59,858 nucleotides of DNA from the IMG/VR virus record IMGVR_UViG_3300005618_000002, positions 1 through 59,858 of that record; one strand, 5' to 3'. The notes under the pieces were generated by a model. It was not told the origin of the DNA. It saw only the letters and a program-made list of their open reading frames with translations, and did not search any database. Of this stretch, positions 50,291-58,955 are shown in pieces. The first letter of the stretch is position 1. Every line of letters begins with the position of its first letter. The stretch is from a virus. The position numbers and the translations under genes were made by a program.

Positions 50291-50685
50291 TTGCCTTCAA
50301 CCACGTATCCAAGTTTTCTGGCCTTAGTCATCGACAAGCCCGATTTTTCTCCACGATCCAAGTCTCTAGTACGTTCTACATCAAACGGCTGGAACTTAAT
50401 AAAAGTTCCTTCCTTCTTGACAGTAATCCATACCCGACCTTTGTCGTCTTGCCAGTGAATGAAGTCTCCAAATGGTTCTCCATCCTCATCCCACTCGGCT
50501 CCGGAACCAGTCAGCTCACACAACCTTTTAAGAACCGCATGCTTACGCGCGTAATAAGCTTTGATCTCAGGTTCTTGATCATCAAGCTTATAAAGTTCTT
50601 CCTTAAGCTGAACGACATCCATTTGAGAAACCGGGTAATCCTTGTAAGTGACACCCGTACTCTCTAAAGGCTCTCCCATATCCAT
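50287..50685 (-). CDS. Hypothetical protein, 132 aa
   Basis: The 132-residue protein has a helical N-terminal half (QLKEELYKLDDQEPEIKAYY) and a beta C-terminal part (DDKGRVWITVKKEGTFIKFQ). It is the first gene behind the promoter at 50730-50758, coupled by ATGA to the glycosyltransferase-like gene. Possibly an accessory of it. No family was recognised. Confidence 0.6.
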   Translation of the reverse strand: MDMGEPLESTGVTYKDYPVSQMDVVQLKEELYKLDDQEPEIKAYYARKHAVLKRLCELTGSGAEWDEDGEPFGDFIHWQDDKGRVWITVKKEGTFIKFQPFDVERTRDLDRGEKSGLSMTKARKLGYVVEGK

Positions 50686-50729
50686 AAGTTATATTCTCCC
50701 TTTTGATCAGTAATTAACTGTACAAGTAT

Positions 50730-50758
50730 ATTGTATACTATTTTTTAATAAATGTAAA
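50730..50758 (-). promoter_or_regulatory. Class I promoter for the 50.7-45.4 kb operon
   Basis: TTTACA (50753-50758), 17 bases, TACAAT (50730-50735) on the minus strand. A GGGAG ribosome site before ATG 50685 follows after a leader of about 38 bases. Confidence 0.85.
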
Positions 50759-50772
50759 CTGTGGGATTAAAA

Positions 50773-51246
50773 TTATTTTACTAGTGTCACTACATCAATT
50801 CCAGCCTCATTAAATAGCTGGATTGAAAATGCCCACGACTCAATCCAGTTTTTCTGGCCTTCTTCAAGGTCAAGAATAACATAAGTCTCTGGCACTACAA
50901 TGAGACTAATGTCAGATTGGATTAGCTCTAATGCACATCGCTCACATGGAGGCATTCCTACCACATACACGATAGTATCTGTTAAAGACACTCCATTGGC
51001 CGCTGCATTAGATATCAAGTTCTGTTCTGCGTGTAAGACATATCTATACTTGATTTCTCTATCAGCGTATCTTTCAGGACTATCATCAAACCCTCTCGGA
51101 AATCCGTTATATCCTGTAGAGATTATCTGTCGCTTGAAATTTACAGCCACAGCGCCTACTTTAGTGCTCGGGTCCTTGCTCCACGAAGCAACCAGCTCAG
51201 CCAGAGCTACAAACCTATTATCCCAAACCGTCGGTTCTCTTCTCAT
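50773..51246 (-). CDS. dCMP deaminase
   Basis: The 157-residue protein has the zinc and catalytic motif HAEQN (H72, E74) and PPCERC (C101, C104), characteristic of deoxycytidylate deaminase. It converts dCMP to dUMP, feeding thymidylate synthesis and draining ordinary dCMP. Its start overlaps the upstream gene by 29 bases. Confidence 0.92.
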   Translation of the reverse strand: MRREPTVWDNRFVALAELVASWSKDPSTKVGAVAVNFKRQIISTGYNGFPRGFDDSPERYADREIKYRYVLHAEQNLISNAAANGVSLTDTIVYVVGMPPCERCALELIQSDISLIVVPETYVILDLEEGQKNWIESWAFSIQLFNEAGIDVVTLVK

Positions 51247-51538
51247 TATTTGTTTGAGGATTATACTGATAATCTTTAAGGTTTAAGGAAAATTTAAGAT
51301 TAGTCGGAGTTGTAGCCAATAGATGTTGAAGTAATTCTACTTTAGATTTGCGCCACCACACCATAGCACTAAAAACCTTTGGCTTTAATTCACTTACCTC
51401 AAGTTTAGTAATAACAGCCAGCTTTCCTAGCAATTCGTAGATCTGACGATTCTCTTCAGATATCTCAGCATGAATCTCATCAGCCGTTCTACCAGTTAGA
51501 GCTGTTCCTAATGCGTAATTTCCCAGTCCTGATCTCAT
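51218..51538 (-). CDS. Hypothetical protein between hydroxymethylase and deaminase
   Basis: The 106-residue, predicted helical protein (RTADEIHAEISEENRQIYEL, then LLGKLAVITKLEVSELKPKV) overlaps the hydroxymethylase end by 50 bases and the deaminase start by 29, so all three are tightly coupled. It may be an accessory of nucleotide modification. No family was recognised. Confidence 0.6.
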   Translation of the reverse strand: MRSGLGNYALGTALTGRTADEIHAEISEENRQIYELLGKLAVITKLEVSELKPKVFSAMVWWRKSKVELLQHLLATTPTNLKFSLNLKDYQYNPQTNNEKRTDGLG

Positions 51539-52265
51539 TAAAATCCTCTAAATCCTCCTTTGATGGTTGATAGTCTCTCGTCTTGTGGAAATATTCTAGC
51601 AATGGAAAATGTCTCTCATAGACATGAAGACTTCCTGCGCTCCAGATAATGTCCCCCATCTCCACTGGCTCAAATTCTATGGCAACATTTAAGGTCTCCA
51701 CCAGTCTTCCAAGTACAACCTTCTGCCAGGCTAGATCATTCTTATACCCGTACACGGCATCATTAGATCTCATACCTACAAGAGCATGAAGTTGGTCATC
51801 TCTTATAAGATACTGGACAGCATTAGTGCATATAAAATCGCTTCGCCCATTCTTGTCGTAATCTTCCCACATGTTTGGCCGAGTGTAGATCATGACAGCT
51901 CTTCTAGAATCTCTATGAGCAAGAAGTTCCTGATACACGTGTGAAAATTGGTTAAAGTTATCTTCACTATGAATGGCCCAACCATAATTGGAATTCACGT
52001 TCCCATAAGGATCGGCAGACTTTATCCATTCCTTGGGAGGATCTCCCATCGACTTGATATTCAAGTCCATCGAATCATACCACGCCAGTTCCTTCTCAAT
52101 ATACTTATGATCAACTTTACTAAATAAAGTTTCCTCATCGGCCAAAAAGTTGGCTGCGACGATCTCTACCATTTTGCAACCAGACTTGTCGACTACGAAT
52201 TGTCCTCTTGAGTGAAGTGTTGCTAGTTCCCTACGAATATCAAATGTATTTTGTAACTTGTACAT
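51489..52265 (-). CDS. dCMP hydroxymethylase, T4 gp42-like
   Basis: The 258-residue protein is close in pattern to T4 gp42 along its length: FVVDKSGCKMVEIVAANFLA, NSNYGWAIHSEDN, RRAVMIYTRP, SDFICTNAVQYLIRDDQ with catalytic C146, and MRSNDAVYGYKNDLAWQK with D177 in place of the Asn of thymidylate synthase. That Asp selects dCMP over dUMP in gp42. It should make 5-hydroxymethyl-dCMP from dCMP and methylene-tetrahydrofolate, the first step to 5-hydroxymethylcytosine DNA. Confidence 0.9.
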   Translation of the reverse strand: MYKLQNTFDIRRELATLHSRGQFVVDKSGCKMVEIVAANFLADEETLFSKVDHKYIEKELAWYDSMDLNIKSMGDPPKEWIKSADPYGNVNSNYGWAIHSEDNFNQFSHVYQELLAHRDSRRAVMIYTRPNMWEDYDKNGRSDFICTNAVQYLIRDDQLHALVGMRSNDAVYGYKNDLAWQKVVLGRLVETLNVAIEFEPVEMGDIIWSAGSLHVYERHFPLLEYFHKTRDYQPSKEDLEDFNEIRTGKLRIRNSSNW

Positions 52266-52342
52266 AAATTTAAGCAGTTTATCCGCAATCGTCAGGCATT
52301 CCCTAGCATTGCCAGATAGTGTACGTGTATAATTTAATGACT

Positions 52343-53380
52343 TTAATCTTCGTGTACTTCTCCGACAATCCGAGCAACTGGCCTATTCCAAATATCTCGG
52401 TCTAGAGATTGACCCTGCATTTGGTATCTAATCCACTCTATGGCTAATGCTGTATAGACAATTCTGTCCATCATAATATCTTCCAATGTATCAAAGTTTG
52501 GTGCCCCACCGGCTTTCATATTGTCTAAGACGGAGAGCATTCTAAATCTCTTGAGAACGTCTATCATATAGATAAAGTCCTTAATCCCTTCAGGATAGTA
52601 GTCGGCTGGAACCACACTCGACATCTCAGACGTATAATCCTGAGCCTTACGGCGCATCAAAGCTATACATTCTTCAAGAGCTTTAACTGCACCTCTGTCT
52701 TTTAAAGACGTATCATCGTCAACCATGTCATCAAATGGATTTATGGCCGGCTCAAGACTATTCACCGCAAAAACAGTGTTCTCATGAACTATGGTTATCA
52801 AATTGCCAACAAATGGTGCTACATTTGGTGGAGTCCAGCCTTCAGGCTTTATGAGGTCTACTCCCTTACTATTAGGTCTAGTTGGATTAAAGCCTACTTC
52901 TTTTTGGTTATTCTTATCCATAACCTCTTTCCAAGCCTTAGTTCCATCTGCATTAGCAAGATCAACAGTTCCCGCGGCCACTACTATAAGATCTATAAGC
53001 CCGTCAAGAACTCCAGCCGCGTCGTGATCTCTTATGGCAGCTCTAGTCTCATCAAGCTCTTCTTGAAGAAAATCTAAACGGTGGTTCAAAGCTTCAAGAT
53101 CGAATGTGTGTTGATGAAATCCAAACTGGGCATGCATGTTATGCAAGTCTTCAAAGATTTGACCAGTCACAGTAATTGCATTCAAAGACTCATCACCCGG
53201 TTGCATCGGCCTAATGATTGGAAAGTCAAATACCTCTAGAGGCTGGCCGACAAATCCTGGAATATTCGGCACTGGAATGAACTCGCTAAATTCCTCACTC
53301 CACATCTTGTCACCTTCATTAACTTGGTGATAACCTACCAGCATATAATATCCCTCAGGAATTGGAAATGTTTTTCTCAT
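52343..53380 (-). CDS. MazG-like pyrophosphatase fused to nucleotide-modification domain
   Basis: The protein has 345 residues. Residues about 88-180 show the MazG-like all-helical pattern (DFLQEELDETRAAI, then DGLIDLIVVAAGTVD and KDxxNxxKxxG with DLIKPEGWTPP). Residues 230-330 (ALEECIALMRRKAQDYTSEM, then FDTLEDIMMDRIVYTALAIE) match the nucleotide-modification-associated (DUF1599-like) type. The fusion could hydrolyse dCTP or dUTP, as T4 gp56 does, to keep unmodified C out of phage DNA. This is inferred. Confidence 0.7.
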   Translation of the reverse strand: MRKTFPIPEGYYMLVGYHQVNEGDKMWSEEFSEFIPVPNIPGFVGQPLEVFDFPIIRPMQPGDESLNAITVTGQIFEDLHNMHAQFGFHQHTFDLEALNHRLDFLQEELDETRAAIRDHDAAGVLDGLIDLIVVAAGTVDLANADGTKAWKEVMDKNNQKEVGFNPTRPNSKGVDLIKPEGWTPPNVAPFVGNLITIVHENTVFAVNSLEPAINPFDDMVDDDTSLKDRGAVKALEECIALMRRKAQDYTSEMSSVVPADYYPEGIKDFIYMIDVLKRFRMLSVLDNMKAGGAPNFDTLEDIMMDRIVYTALAIEWIRYQMQGQSLDRDIWNRPVARIVGEVHED

Positions 53381-53381
53381 A

Positions 53382-54029
53382 TTAGTAATTGATTACGTCA
53401 CTTGGATTTTCTAATCTAGTTAAAGTCTGTCTAACTACTTTGTAGTCCTCGACCTGCTCATCCCACTTACGCCACACAGCCATAACTTGAGGACTTGGAT
53501 GATATAAAGGTATGAGCCACCTGTTTCCGGCGATTGGGAACACTCGACCTACATCATGTTTAAGCATTAAGTGATGCTCAACTGAGAGGGCCAGCCCCGC
53601 GAGCGCCTTATTGCCAAGTGTGCATATGATTTCTGGGTTCACGAGCTCGATTTGCTTCAATAGAAAACTTGAGCAATTCTTTTGTTCTTCTTCAGTGACG
53701 TAGCGCATGCGGGCGGGGTATTCTCTAGGATCCTGCACTGGTGTATGTAGTACTGTATTAGTTACGAACACTTCGTCTCTGGATAATCCTACTGATCTTA
53801 ATAGTGCATTAAGATTATCTCCACTCGGTGAGTCCCACATTGGTTTCGCTAGCTGAGTTTCTAAACCTACATTGGTTGCTTCACCTATGAACATCACTCG
53901 TGCCGAAAGAGGCCCATTGTGCTCGTTGAGGAATGTTCTACGAAATTCCATCTTTGGGCATAATCGACAATTATGAGCAACATCAACTAGTTTTGTATAT
54001 GTTTGGATACTATCAACAGCTATGCTCAT
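53382..54029 (-). CDS. Uracil-DNA glycosylase family protein
   Basis: The 215-residue protein has an N-terminal CRLCPKM Cys pair, then VMFIGEATNVG (motif with active-site loop), SGDNLNALLRSVGL, VFVTNTV, LGNKALAGL, and LYHPSPQVMAVWRK (C-terminal His motif), as in family 4 and related uracil-DNA glycosylases. It may excise uracil or deaminated hydroxymethylcytosine. A CxxC pair is visible only at the N-terminus, so iron-sulphur binding is uncertain. Confidence 0.8.
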   Translation of the reverse strand: MSIAVDSIQTYTKLVDVAHNCRLCPKMEFRRTFLNEHNGPLSARVMFIGEATNVGLETQLAKPMWDSPSGDNLNALLRSVGLSRDEVFVTNTVLHTPVQDPREYPARMRYVTEEEQKNCSSFLLKQIELVNPEIICTLGNKALAGLALSVEHHLMLKHDVGRVFPIAGNRWLIPLYHPSPQVMAVWRKWDEQVEDYKVVRQTLTRLENPSDVINY

Positions 54030-54988
54030 TACTTTTTTGGTTTATCCTCACCTTTAACTTTGACCTCAGCAAAGTGAATCAAGTGATCAGCACCTTTAAC
54101 AGATAGATCACTTGGCTCACATCCCATAACTTCTAAGCAGAATGCCTCATCAGTTATGCCAAGCTGCTCAGCGAACGCCCTAAGCTTCCCGAGTTGGCCA
54201 ACTTCAATGACGTCGTCAATCTCAGTTGCGTAGTACTCGGGTCCCATCGTTCGCTGAGCAGCGGCAATAGGTGCCGGCGTCCTTAGTTTCGCCGGCACTT
54301 GCACCTTTTCGGCTGGAGAGGCGTCCGCCGTTTTAGGTGCAACCTCAACTTCTTTAGGCTCTTCCTTAGGTTCAGGTTCCTTAGCAACCTTCTCTGCTGG
54401 TGGAGGCTGTGAAGTAGGATCTTCTTTAATCATTCGATCAACTGGACTAAGATCATCGTCTCCATCCTTATGCTCTTCCCCAGACATCACTTCCTCAATA
54501 GTTTGAGGATGGATATTCATACGAATTTGGAGATTGTGAACTATTGGATGTAACTTACAATCAGCATCCCACGTCGTACGTATGCGCTCTTCATTAATAG
54601 CATAGTAGAGCTTGCAAAAAATCACGCTTTGATCTTTACCGGGCGACGCCACCAACATGACCAGCTCATCAGTCATGTCTAAAGTCTGTGCAGCCAATAG
54701 AAATGAGCGAGTGAAATAAGTCTCGACACCACTTCTAATGATGTAACGCTTGTCAGCTTGAAAGCTAATATCAAGCTTTATTGCATCTTTTCCCTTATGA
54801 GTCTTCTTAACAAGCTTAAGACCCATAAGACGGCCGGTCAGTGCTTTATGCGGAATTGGAATCTTCTTATTGTTGTTCTTATAATCCAATTCATACCACG
54901 GACAATCGGGATCGCCACTATCACCGACATAGATATATGTTGGCACAGGAGGATCTCCGAACCCTAACTTGATGTCTTCTTCTTTCAT
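54029..54988 (-). CDS. Hypothetical replication-associated protein with Pro/Glu linker
   Basis: The protein has 319 residues. Residues 1-160 are beta-prone (YIYVGDSGDPDCPWYELDYK, then RLMGLKLVKK), perhaps a DNA-binding core. A Pro/Glu/Lys-rich linker (about 190-235) joins a C-terminal helical domain (LGKLRAFAEQLGITDEAFCL). It is the first gene behind the promoter at 55021 and lies beside the polymerase. Function is unknown. Confidence 0.6.
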   Translation of the reverse strand: MKEEDIKLGFGDPPVPTYIYVGDSGDPDCPWYELDYKNNNKKIPIPHKALTGRLMGLKLVKKTHKGKDAIKLDISFQADKRYIIRSGVETYFTRSFLLAAQTLDMTDELVMLVASPGKDQSVIFCKLYYAINEERIRTTWDADCKLHPIVHNLQIRMNIHPQTIEEVMSGEEHKDGDDDLSPVDRMIKEDPTSQPPPAEKVAKEPEPKEEPKEVEVAPKTADASPAEKVQVPAKLRTPAPIAAAQRTMGPEYYATEIDDVIEVGQLGKLRAFAEQLGITDEAFCLEVMGCEPSDLSVKGADHLIHFAEVKVKGEDKPKK

Positions 54989-55020
54989 AGTTTTATAGGA
55001 ACTTTCTGAACTGTAAGATT

Positions 55021-55049
55021 ATTATATACCATTTTTTAATGAATGTAAA
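55021..55049 (-). promoter_or_regulatory. Class I promoter for the 55-50.8 kb operon
   Basis: TTTACA (55044-55049), 17 bases, perfect TATAAT (55021-55026) on the minus strand. An AAAATAATTTT stretch lies upstream. It overlaps the gap after the polymerase stop (55064). Confidence 0.85.
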
Positions 55050-55063
55050 CTGTGAGATTAAAA

Positions 55064-56917
55064 TTATTTTTTCCACCTATCACTAACATGGGTATCAAGC
55101 TTAACGGGTACCTTGGTTATGAAGGTCTCTCCAGCTTCAATCATCACGCGTTCTTGGATTTCTCTAGCTCTCTCAACATCTTTCTCTGCAACATCAGAAA
55201 TGATCTCATCGTGAACAACATGACAAATCCTTGCGTCAACTTTCTCTTGCTTAAATTCTCTTATAAGCCGACCTAATGCCAACTTGGTAACATCAGCACT
55301 AGTTCCTTGTACTGGAGTATTTTTGCCATTTCTCTCAGCTTTAGAAGCTGCAATATAGTCACCCTCTTTAACATTATATTTAACAAGACGATTGGCTGCA
55401 GTTCGTGACTGATGTTCAAATCGTCCTTGTCTGCCGCACATATCTAAATAATCTTTTAAGCCGTCGTATGCTCTGAAGTAATCCTTCATAAGTTTCTCAC
55501 CTTCAGCTTTAGTCAAACCTGATGAGGCTGCAAACTTGTCTGGACCAATGCCATAAACTATTCCAAAGTTTAGATCCTTAGCTCTTCGTCTTTGCACTGG
55601 AGTAACTTTATTCAACTCAACCTTAAAAACCAAACTCGCAGTAAACTTATGAAGATCATGACCTTCATTAAAAGCTCTCATCATATTAGGATCTTCACTC
55701 TGATCAGCCAGTATTCTGAGCTCAACCTGTGAATAATCACTGATGACTAATCGACGTCCTTCCACAGCCATAAAACAACCTCGATATGAGGAAAGTTGAG
55801 GTACTTGCTGCAAATTAGGTTCATAGAACGATGAGCGTCCAGTAAGTGGTCCTATTTGATTTATATTTGGATGAAGCCTTCCATCTAACTCATTTAAATG
55901 TCTAAGATACTTAAGTCCAAATGCATTGTGATATTGTTTGATGCTGCCATACTTGATGAGTAAAGGAATTGAAGGATGCTTATCTTTGATCTTTTCTAAA
56001 TGATCAATAGCTGTAGACTCTTTCATCTCTCCAGTTTTCTTGTCTTTAACCAGAGGTACTTGAACTCCTGCTTCTTTAAGTTTTTTCTTAAGTTGCAAAG
56101 GACTTGAAACTTTGAACGTGGAGACCTCAAACAAGGTGTTCATAGGATTAAGCATTTGACTTATCTTAGACTCAAGTCGTATCATTCTAAGATGTTGACG
56201 ACTCACATTGCTTACCCATCGTTGAACATTTAGCCAAATTCCAGTGAGCTCAATTTCCGCAAATGCAGGAATGGCTTCAAACTCAATCTTAGCTACCCTT
56301 AATTGCTGCTGGTCAGATAAAAGTTCTCTAGTCTTTTCATAGATCTTTGGAAGATACCTTGTATCTAAACAGCCATATACGATTTGATCATCAGAGAGGT
56401 TTTCTTGACTCCAGTTACTTAGACGTTCTGTTTTATCGAGTCTCACATTGCAGAACTTCTCAGCAACGTGGACTAGGTTATGTCGCTCGTACTCATCTCC
56501 ACAACATACTAATTGATGAGCAAGCATCGTGCAATAAACACGATTCATAATGTAGCAATCTAAATGTTTTCTTAGCCACTTAAGATCAAACTTAGCATTA
56601 TGAAAGATTTTGAGTCTAGTCTCATCTTCAAGAAATAAAGCAATCTCTTCCCTCATTTCTTGAGACAATTTGAAGATGTCAAATGCTACCGCACGATCAC
56701 TATCCTTACAATAAATTTGTACTAATCTAAGTCTTGCTTTCTTTACCGTAGGATCTAAGTCTGTCGTCTCAGTATCTACACCAATCTTGTCAGTCTCTAT
56801 GAGCTCCAAGCCTTGACGTACATCCTCATCTTTGTCAATAAAATAGATAGTAAAACCTTCTAAAGCTTTACGATCGTATTCGCTAGCAACCTTACTCCAA
56901 TCATTAAAAATTCTCAT
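55064..56917 (-). CDS. DNA polymerase, family A, with 3'-5' exonuclease
   Basis: The 617-residue protein has a 3'-5' exonuclease domain (GVDTETTDL with D48 and E50; FHNAKFDLKWL), then polymerase motif A (DYSQVELRILADQSEDP), motif B (RRRAKDLNFGIVYG) and motif C (CHVVHDEI). There is no 5' nuclease domain. Length and layout match phage replicative PolA. The stop lies 15 bases before the next promoter. It copies the phage genome with SSB and the Toprim-helicase. Confidence 0.95.
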   Translation of the reverse strand: MRIFNDWSKVASEYDRKALEGFTIYFIDKDEDVRQGLELIETDKIGVDTETTDLDPTVKKARLRLVQIYCKDSDRAVAFDIFKLSQEMREEIALFLEDETRLKIFHNAKFDLKWLRKHLDCYIMNRVYCTMLAHQLVCCGDEYERHNLVHVAEKFCNVRLDKTERLSNWSQENLSDDQIVYGCLDTRYLPKIYEKTRELLSDQQQLRVAKIEFEAIPAFAEIELTGIWLNVQRWVSNVSRQHLRMIRLESKISQMLNPMNTLFEVSTFKVSSPLQLKKKLKEAGVQVPLVKDKKTGEMKESTAIDHLEKIKDKHPSIPLLIKYGSIKQYHNAFGLKYLRHLNELDGRLHPNINQIGPLTGRSSFYEPNLQQVPQLSSYRGCFMAVEGRRLVISDYSQVELRILADQSEDPNMMRAFNEGHDLHKFTASLVFKVELNKVTPVQRRRAKDLNFGIVYGIGPDKFAASSGLTKAEGEKLMKDYFRAYDGLKDYLDMCGRQGRFEHQSRTAANRLVKYNVKEGDYIAASKAERNGKNTPVQGTSADVTKLALGRLIREFKQEKVDARICHVVHDEIISDVAEKDVERAREIQERVMIEAGETFITKVPVKLDTHVSDRWKK

Positions 56918-57330
56918 GCTACTAGAGGCTCAACACCTAACTCTTTTCTCATAAGAACAAAATCCTTCAATTTTTCGTAGTTATAGGCAATAGCGTGTCC
57001 ATCTGTATACCAAAATGGGCTGCCGTCGTCGTCAACAAGAACTCCCTTATCTCGGTATTTCTTAAGGGTCGGTCTTGTTGTCTCAATTCCTTCTTTAGCC
57101 AATGTATCGAGTGCTGTAGACTCCAACATTGGGGTGAAGTCTACCTCATATCGATTCACATACTGGCGAATAATCTCCAACATCTTTAACTCTACACTGC
57201 AAGATTGTGTAAGAAGCACAAGCCTAAACTTGTCAAAAAGATCAGCATCTTCTTGACTACTGAACTTCCAGACAAAGTGCTTAACTACTTCATTATCCCC
57301 GTTTTTTGCCATTTTCTTTTTCTTCGACAA
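56914..57330 (-). CDS. Putative DNA-binding regulatory protein
   Basis: The 138-residue protein has a C-terminal half TLAKEGIETTRPTLKKYRDK, then GVLVDDDGSPFWYTDGHAIA, resembling a MerR-like or plasmid-type helix-turn-helix. The basic start (SKKKKMAKNG) would help. It is coupled to the polymerase (ATGA). Possibly an early regulator or origin binder; that is inference. Confidence 0.5.
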   Translation of the reverse strand: MSKKKKMAKNGDNEVVKHFVWKFSSQEDADLFDKFRLVLLTQSCSVELKMLEIIRQYVNRYEVDFTPMLESTALDTLAKEGIETTRPTLKKYRDKGVLVDDDGSPFWYTDGHAIAYNYEKLKDFVLMRKELGVEPLVA

Positions 57331-57502
57331 GCAAATGTACCTTATGTAACTGTAAGGTTATCTCTTTATAGTATTCCATGAATTCCTCAAGAGTAAACTC
57401 AGCAATATCTACATAAAGGTTATCAAGCTCTTTAAGCTGTAGAAAGCATCTAGCTTGAAATGAACTATTTCTTGGCCGTCTTTTTCCTTTAATAAGTTTC
57501 AT
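57293..57502 (-). CDS. Hypothetical protein, 69 aa
   Basis: The start is ATG 57502, since the longer frame runs into the ThyX-like gene. The 69-residue protein is basic at both ends with a helical middle (EFTLEEFMEYYKEITLQLHK). It overlaps the next gene by 38 bases. No family was recognised. Confidence 0.5.
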   Translation of the reverse strand: MKLIKGKRRPRNSSFQARCFLQLKELDNLYVDIAEFTLEEFMEYYKEITLQLHKVHLLVEEKENGKKRG

Positions 57503-57515
57503 GCCACCAAAAAAA

Positions 57516-58475
57516 TCAGGCTGTACCACTGTCACGACCATAGTCAAATGTCCGGTTCTCGCCAACAATTTCCTTTCGGTGTTGGTGCCATCCGTAGAAG
57601 TTTCCCCATTCCTTGCACAATAAATCAAACTGAGTATCACCCTTAGATTCATATCTAAAGATGTGGGCCATATGAGTGCAAGGCGTAGCAACGTGCTCAA
57701 AAGGACTTGGGTGCATACCGCCGACTAAACGTCTGTAGAGATCAAGATCGTCGGCAATATCGCGGACGCCATGATGATTCATGTAGGAAGAGCGAGCACA
57801 TCTTGCCGTTGACACTTGTTTACTGAGCTCTACAATCGTTTCATTAACACTTGCTGTGGTGTCAGAGTTCCCGACGAGCTGCTCAGCGTGTCTATCTAAA
57901 TCAGCTAAGTCATCAGCTTTCATCAATGGAAGATGCCACTTTCCTAATGGCACATAGTTAGGTTCAGACTTATTGTATGCTTCAAGCATAGCCGTCGCTG
58001 CTGCCCTGATCTCTGGTTGAGCATCTTTATGATAACGTTGGGCAAAGAAGTTATCCCAATAGGTCGATGTCACTATCACTGTATGCCACATAAACGGCTC
58101 AAGAAGTCTATTAGCCAATGATTTATGTAAATGATGATCCACTAGCTTGTCAGCATGTTTTGTGGCACTTACTCGAGCCGATTCCCACACTATCTTGCAA
58201 AAATCAATTTCACGATCTGAAAGTGAGTCTCCAGATTGCATTCCTTTGATTTCTTCACCCCAGTAAACTGGGTATGCAAGATTGTTTGATACACGTTCTC
58301 GCATTTTCTTATAAGGAATAGCTCGACTGGAGGCAGAATTTCTGCTAAACACTCGATGAGTGTTGAACTCAGCCAACACAAATCGGTGCATTACCACCTC
58401 CATTGTGGTAAGTCGTACCCCATCTGGGGAGATGGAGTCTAATAAGATTGTCGCTGCGGGCGCTTTGTTAGACAT
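57516..58475 (-). CDS. ThyX-like flavin-dependent thymidylate synthase
   Basis: The 319-residue protein carries the ThyX motif variant THRVFSRNSASSR (residues 39-51; usual first residue Arg replaced by Thr), then NYVPLGKWHLPL and C-terminal TQFDLLCKEWGNFYGWHQHR. The family makes dTMP from dUMP with FAD. Together with dCMP deaminase it supplies thymidylate. The first ATG follows a weak ribosome site. Confidence 0.85.
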   Translation of the reverse strand: MSNKAPAATILLDSISPDGVRLTTMEVVMHRFVLAEFNTHRVFSRNSASSRAIPYKKMRERVSNNLAYPVYWGEEIKGMQSGDSLSDREIDFCKIVWESARVSATKHADKLVDHHLHKSLANRLLEPFMWHTVIVTSTYWDNFFAQRYHKDAQPEIRAAATAMLEAYNKSEPNYVPLGKWHLPLMKADDLADLDRHAEQLVGNSDTTASVNETIVELSKQVSTARCARSSYMNHHGVRDIADDLDLYRRLVGGMHPSPFEHVATPCTHMAHIFRYESKGDTQFDLLCKEWGNFYGWHQHRKEIVGENRTFDYGRDSGTA

Positions 58476-58738
58476 ATATTTGTTGTGATACCTAAAACCT
58501 CCGTAATTTCTTTGTCTCTGTCTTCTATAGTTGGATCGATGATTCGCTCTAGAATTTCTTTAACCTCTCTGAAGACATACCACCTTCGTGTTAACTCAAT
58601 AAATGCTTGATACTGAGGCCAGTCTTTGTATTCAACATCATCGAGTTTAGCATTGTGAAGCATCTTAACATACTCAATGCGCTCTTCTTTAATGCAACGC
58701 ATCTGCTCAACAATATAGTCATGAAGTTCCTTGCTCAC
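58439..58738 (-). CDS. Small helical protein, WPQY paralogue 2
   Basis: The 99-residue helical protein is counted from GTG 58738. The segment LHDYIVEQMRCIKEERIEYV, then WPQYQAFIELTRRW and REVKEILERI aligns with the neighbour at 58719-58946, so the two are tandem duplicates. The extra 25 residues at the end are basic. The start is uncertain because no clear ribosome site is seen. Function is unknown. Confidence 0.6.
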   Translation of the reverse strand: MSKELHDYIVEQMRCIKEERIEYVKMLHNAKLDDVEYKDWPQYQAFIELTRRWYVFREVKEILERIIDPTIEDRDKEITEVLGITTNICLTKRPQRQSY

Positions 58739-58946
58739 TAGCCAATATGTCAGCGACGAGTTCCTTGATCTCACGATACGCGGCCCATTCTGCTTTAAGG
58801 CCTAAGTATCTAGAGTATTGAGGCCATTCCACTGGATTTATTCCTTCCTCTTGAGCATTCTTTATCATCTCTGAGATTTCAGAATACTCTTTTCTAGTCT
58901 CATCCATTCTTTGCTTCAAATGTTCGTAAAGATCACTTAAATTCAT
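58719..58946 (-). CDS. Small helical protein, WPQY paralogue 1
   Basis: The 75-residue helical protein contains YEHLKQRMDETRKEYSEISE, then EWPQYSRYLGLKAEWAAYRE. It is the first gene of the replication arm. Its ATG lies only about 3 bases from the predicted transcript start (promoter 58956-58984), so it may be read from a leaderless mRNA. Possibly an early host-interacting protein. No family was recognised. Confidence 0.65.
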   Translation of the reverse strand: MNLSDLYEHLKQRMDETRKEYSEISEMIKNAQEEGINPVEWPQYSRYLGLKAEWAAYREIKELVADILASEQGTS

Positions 58947-58955
58947 TGTAGGTAT

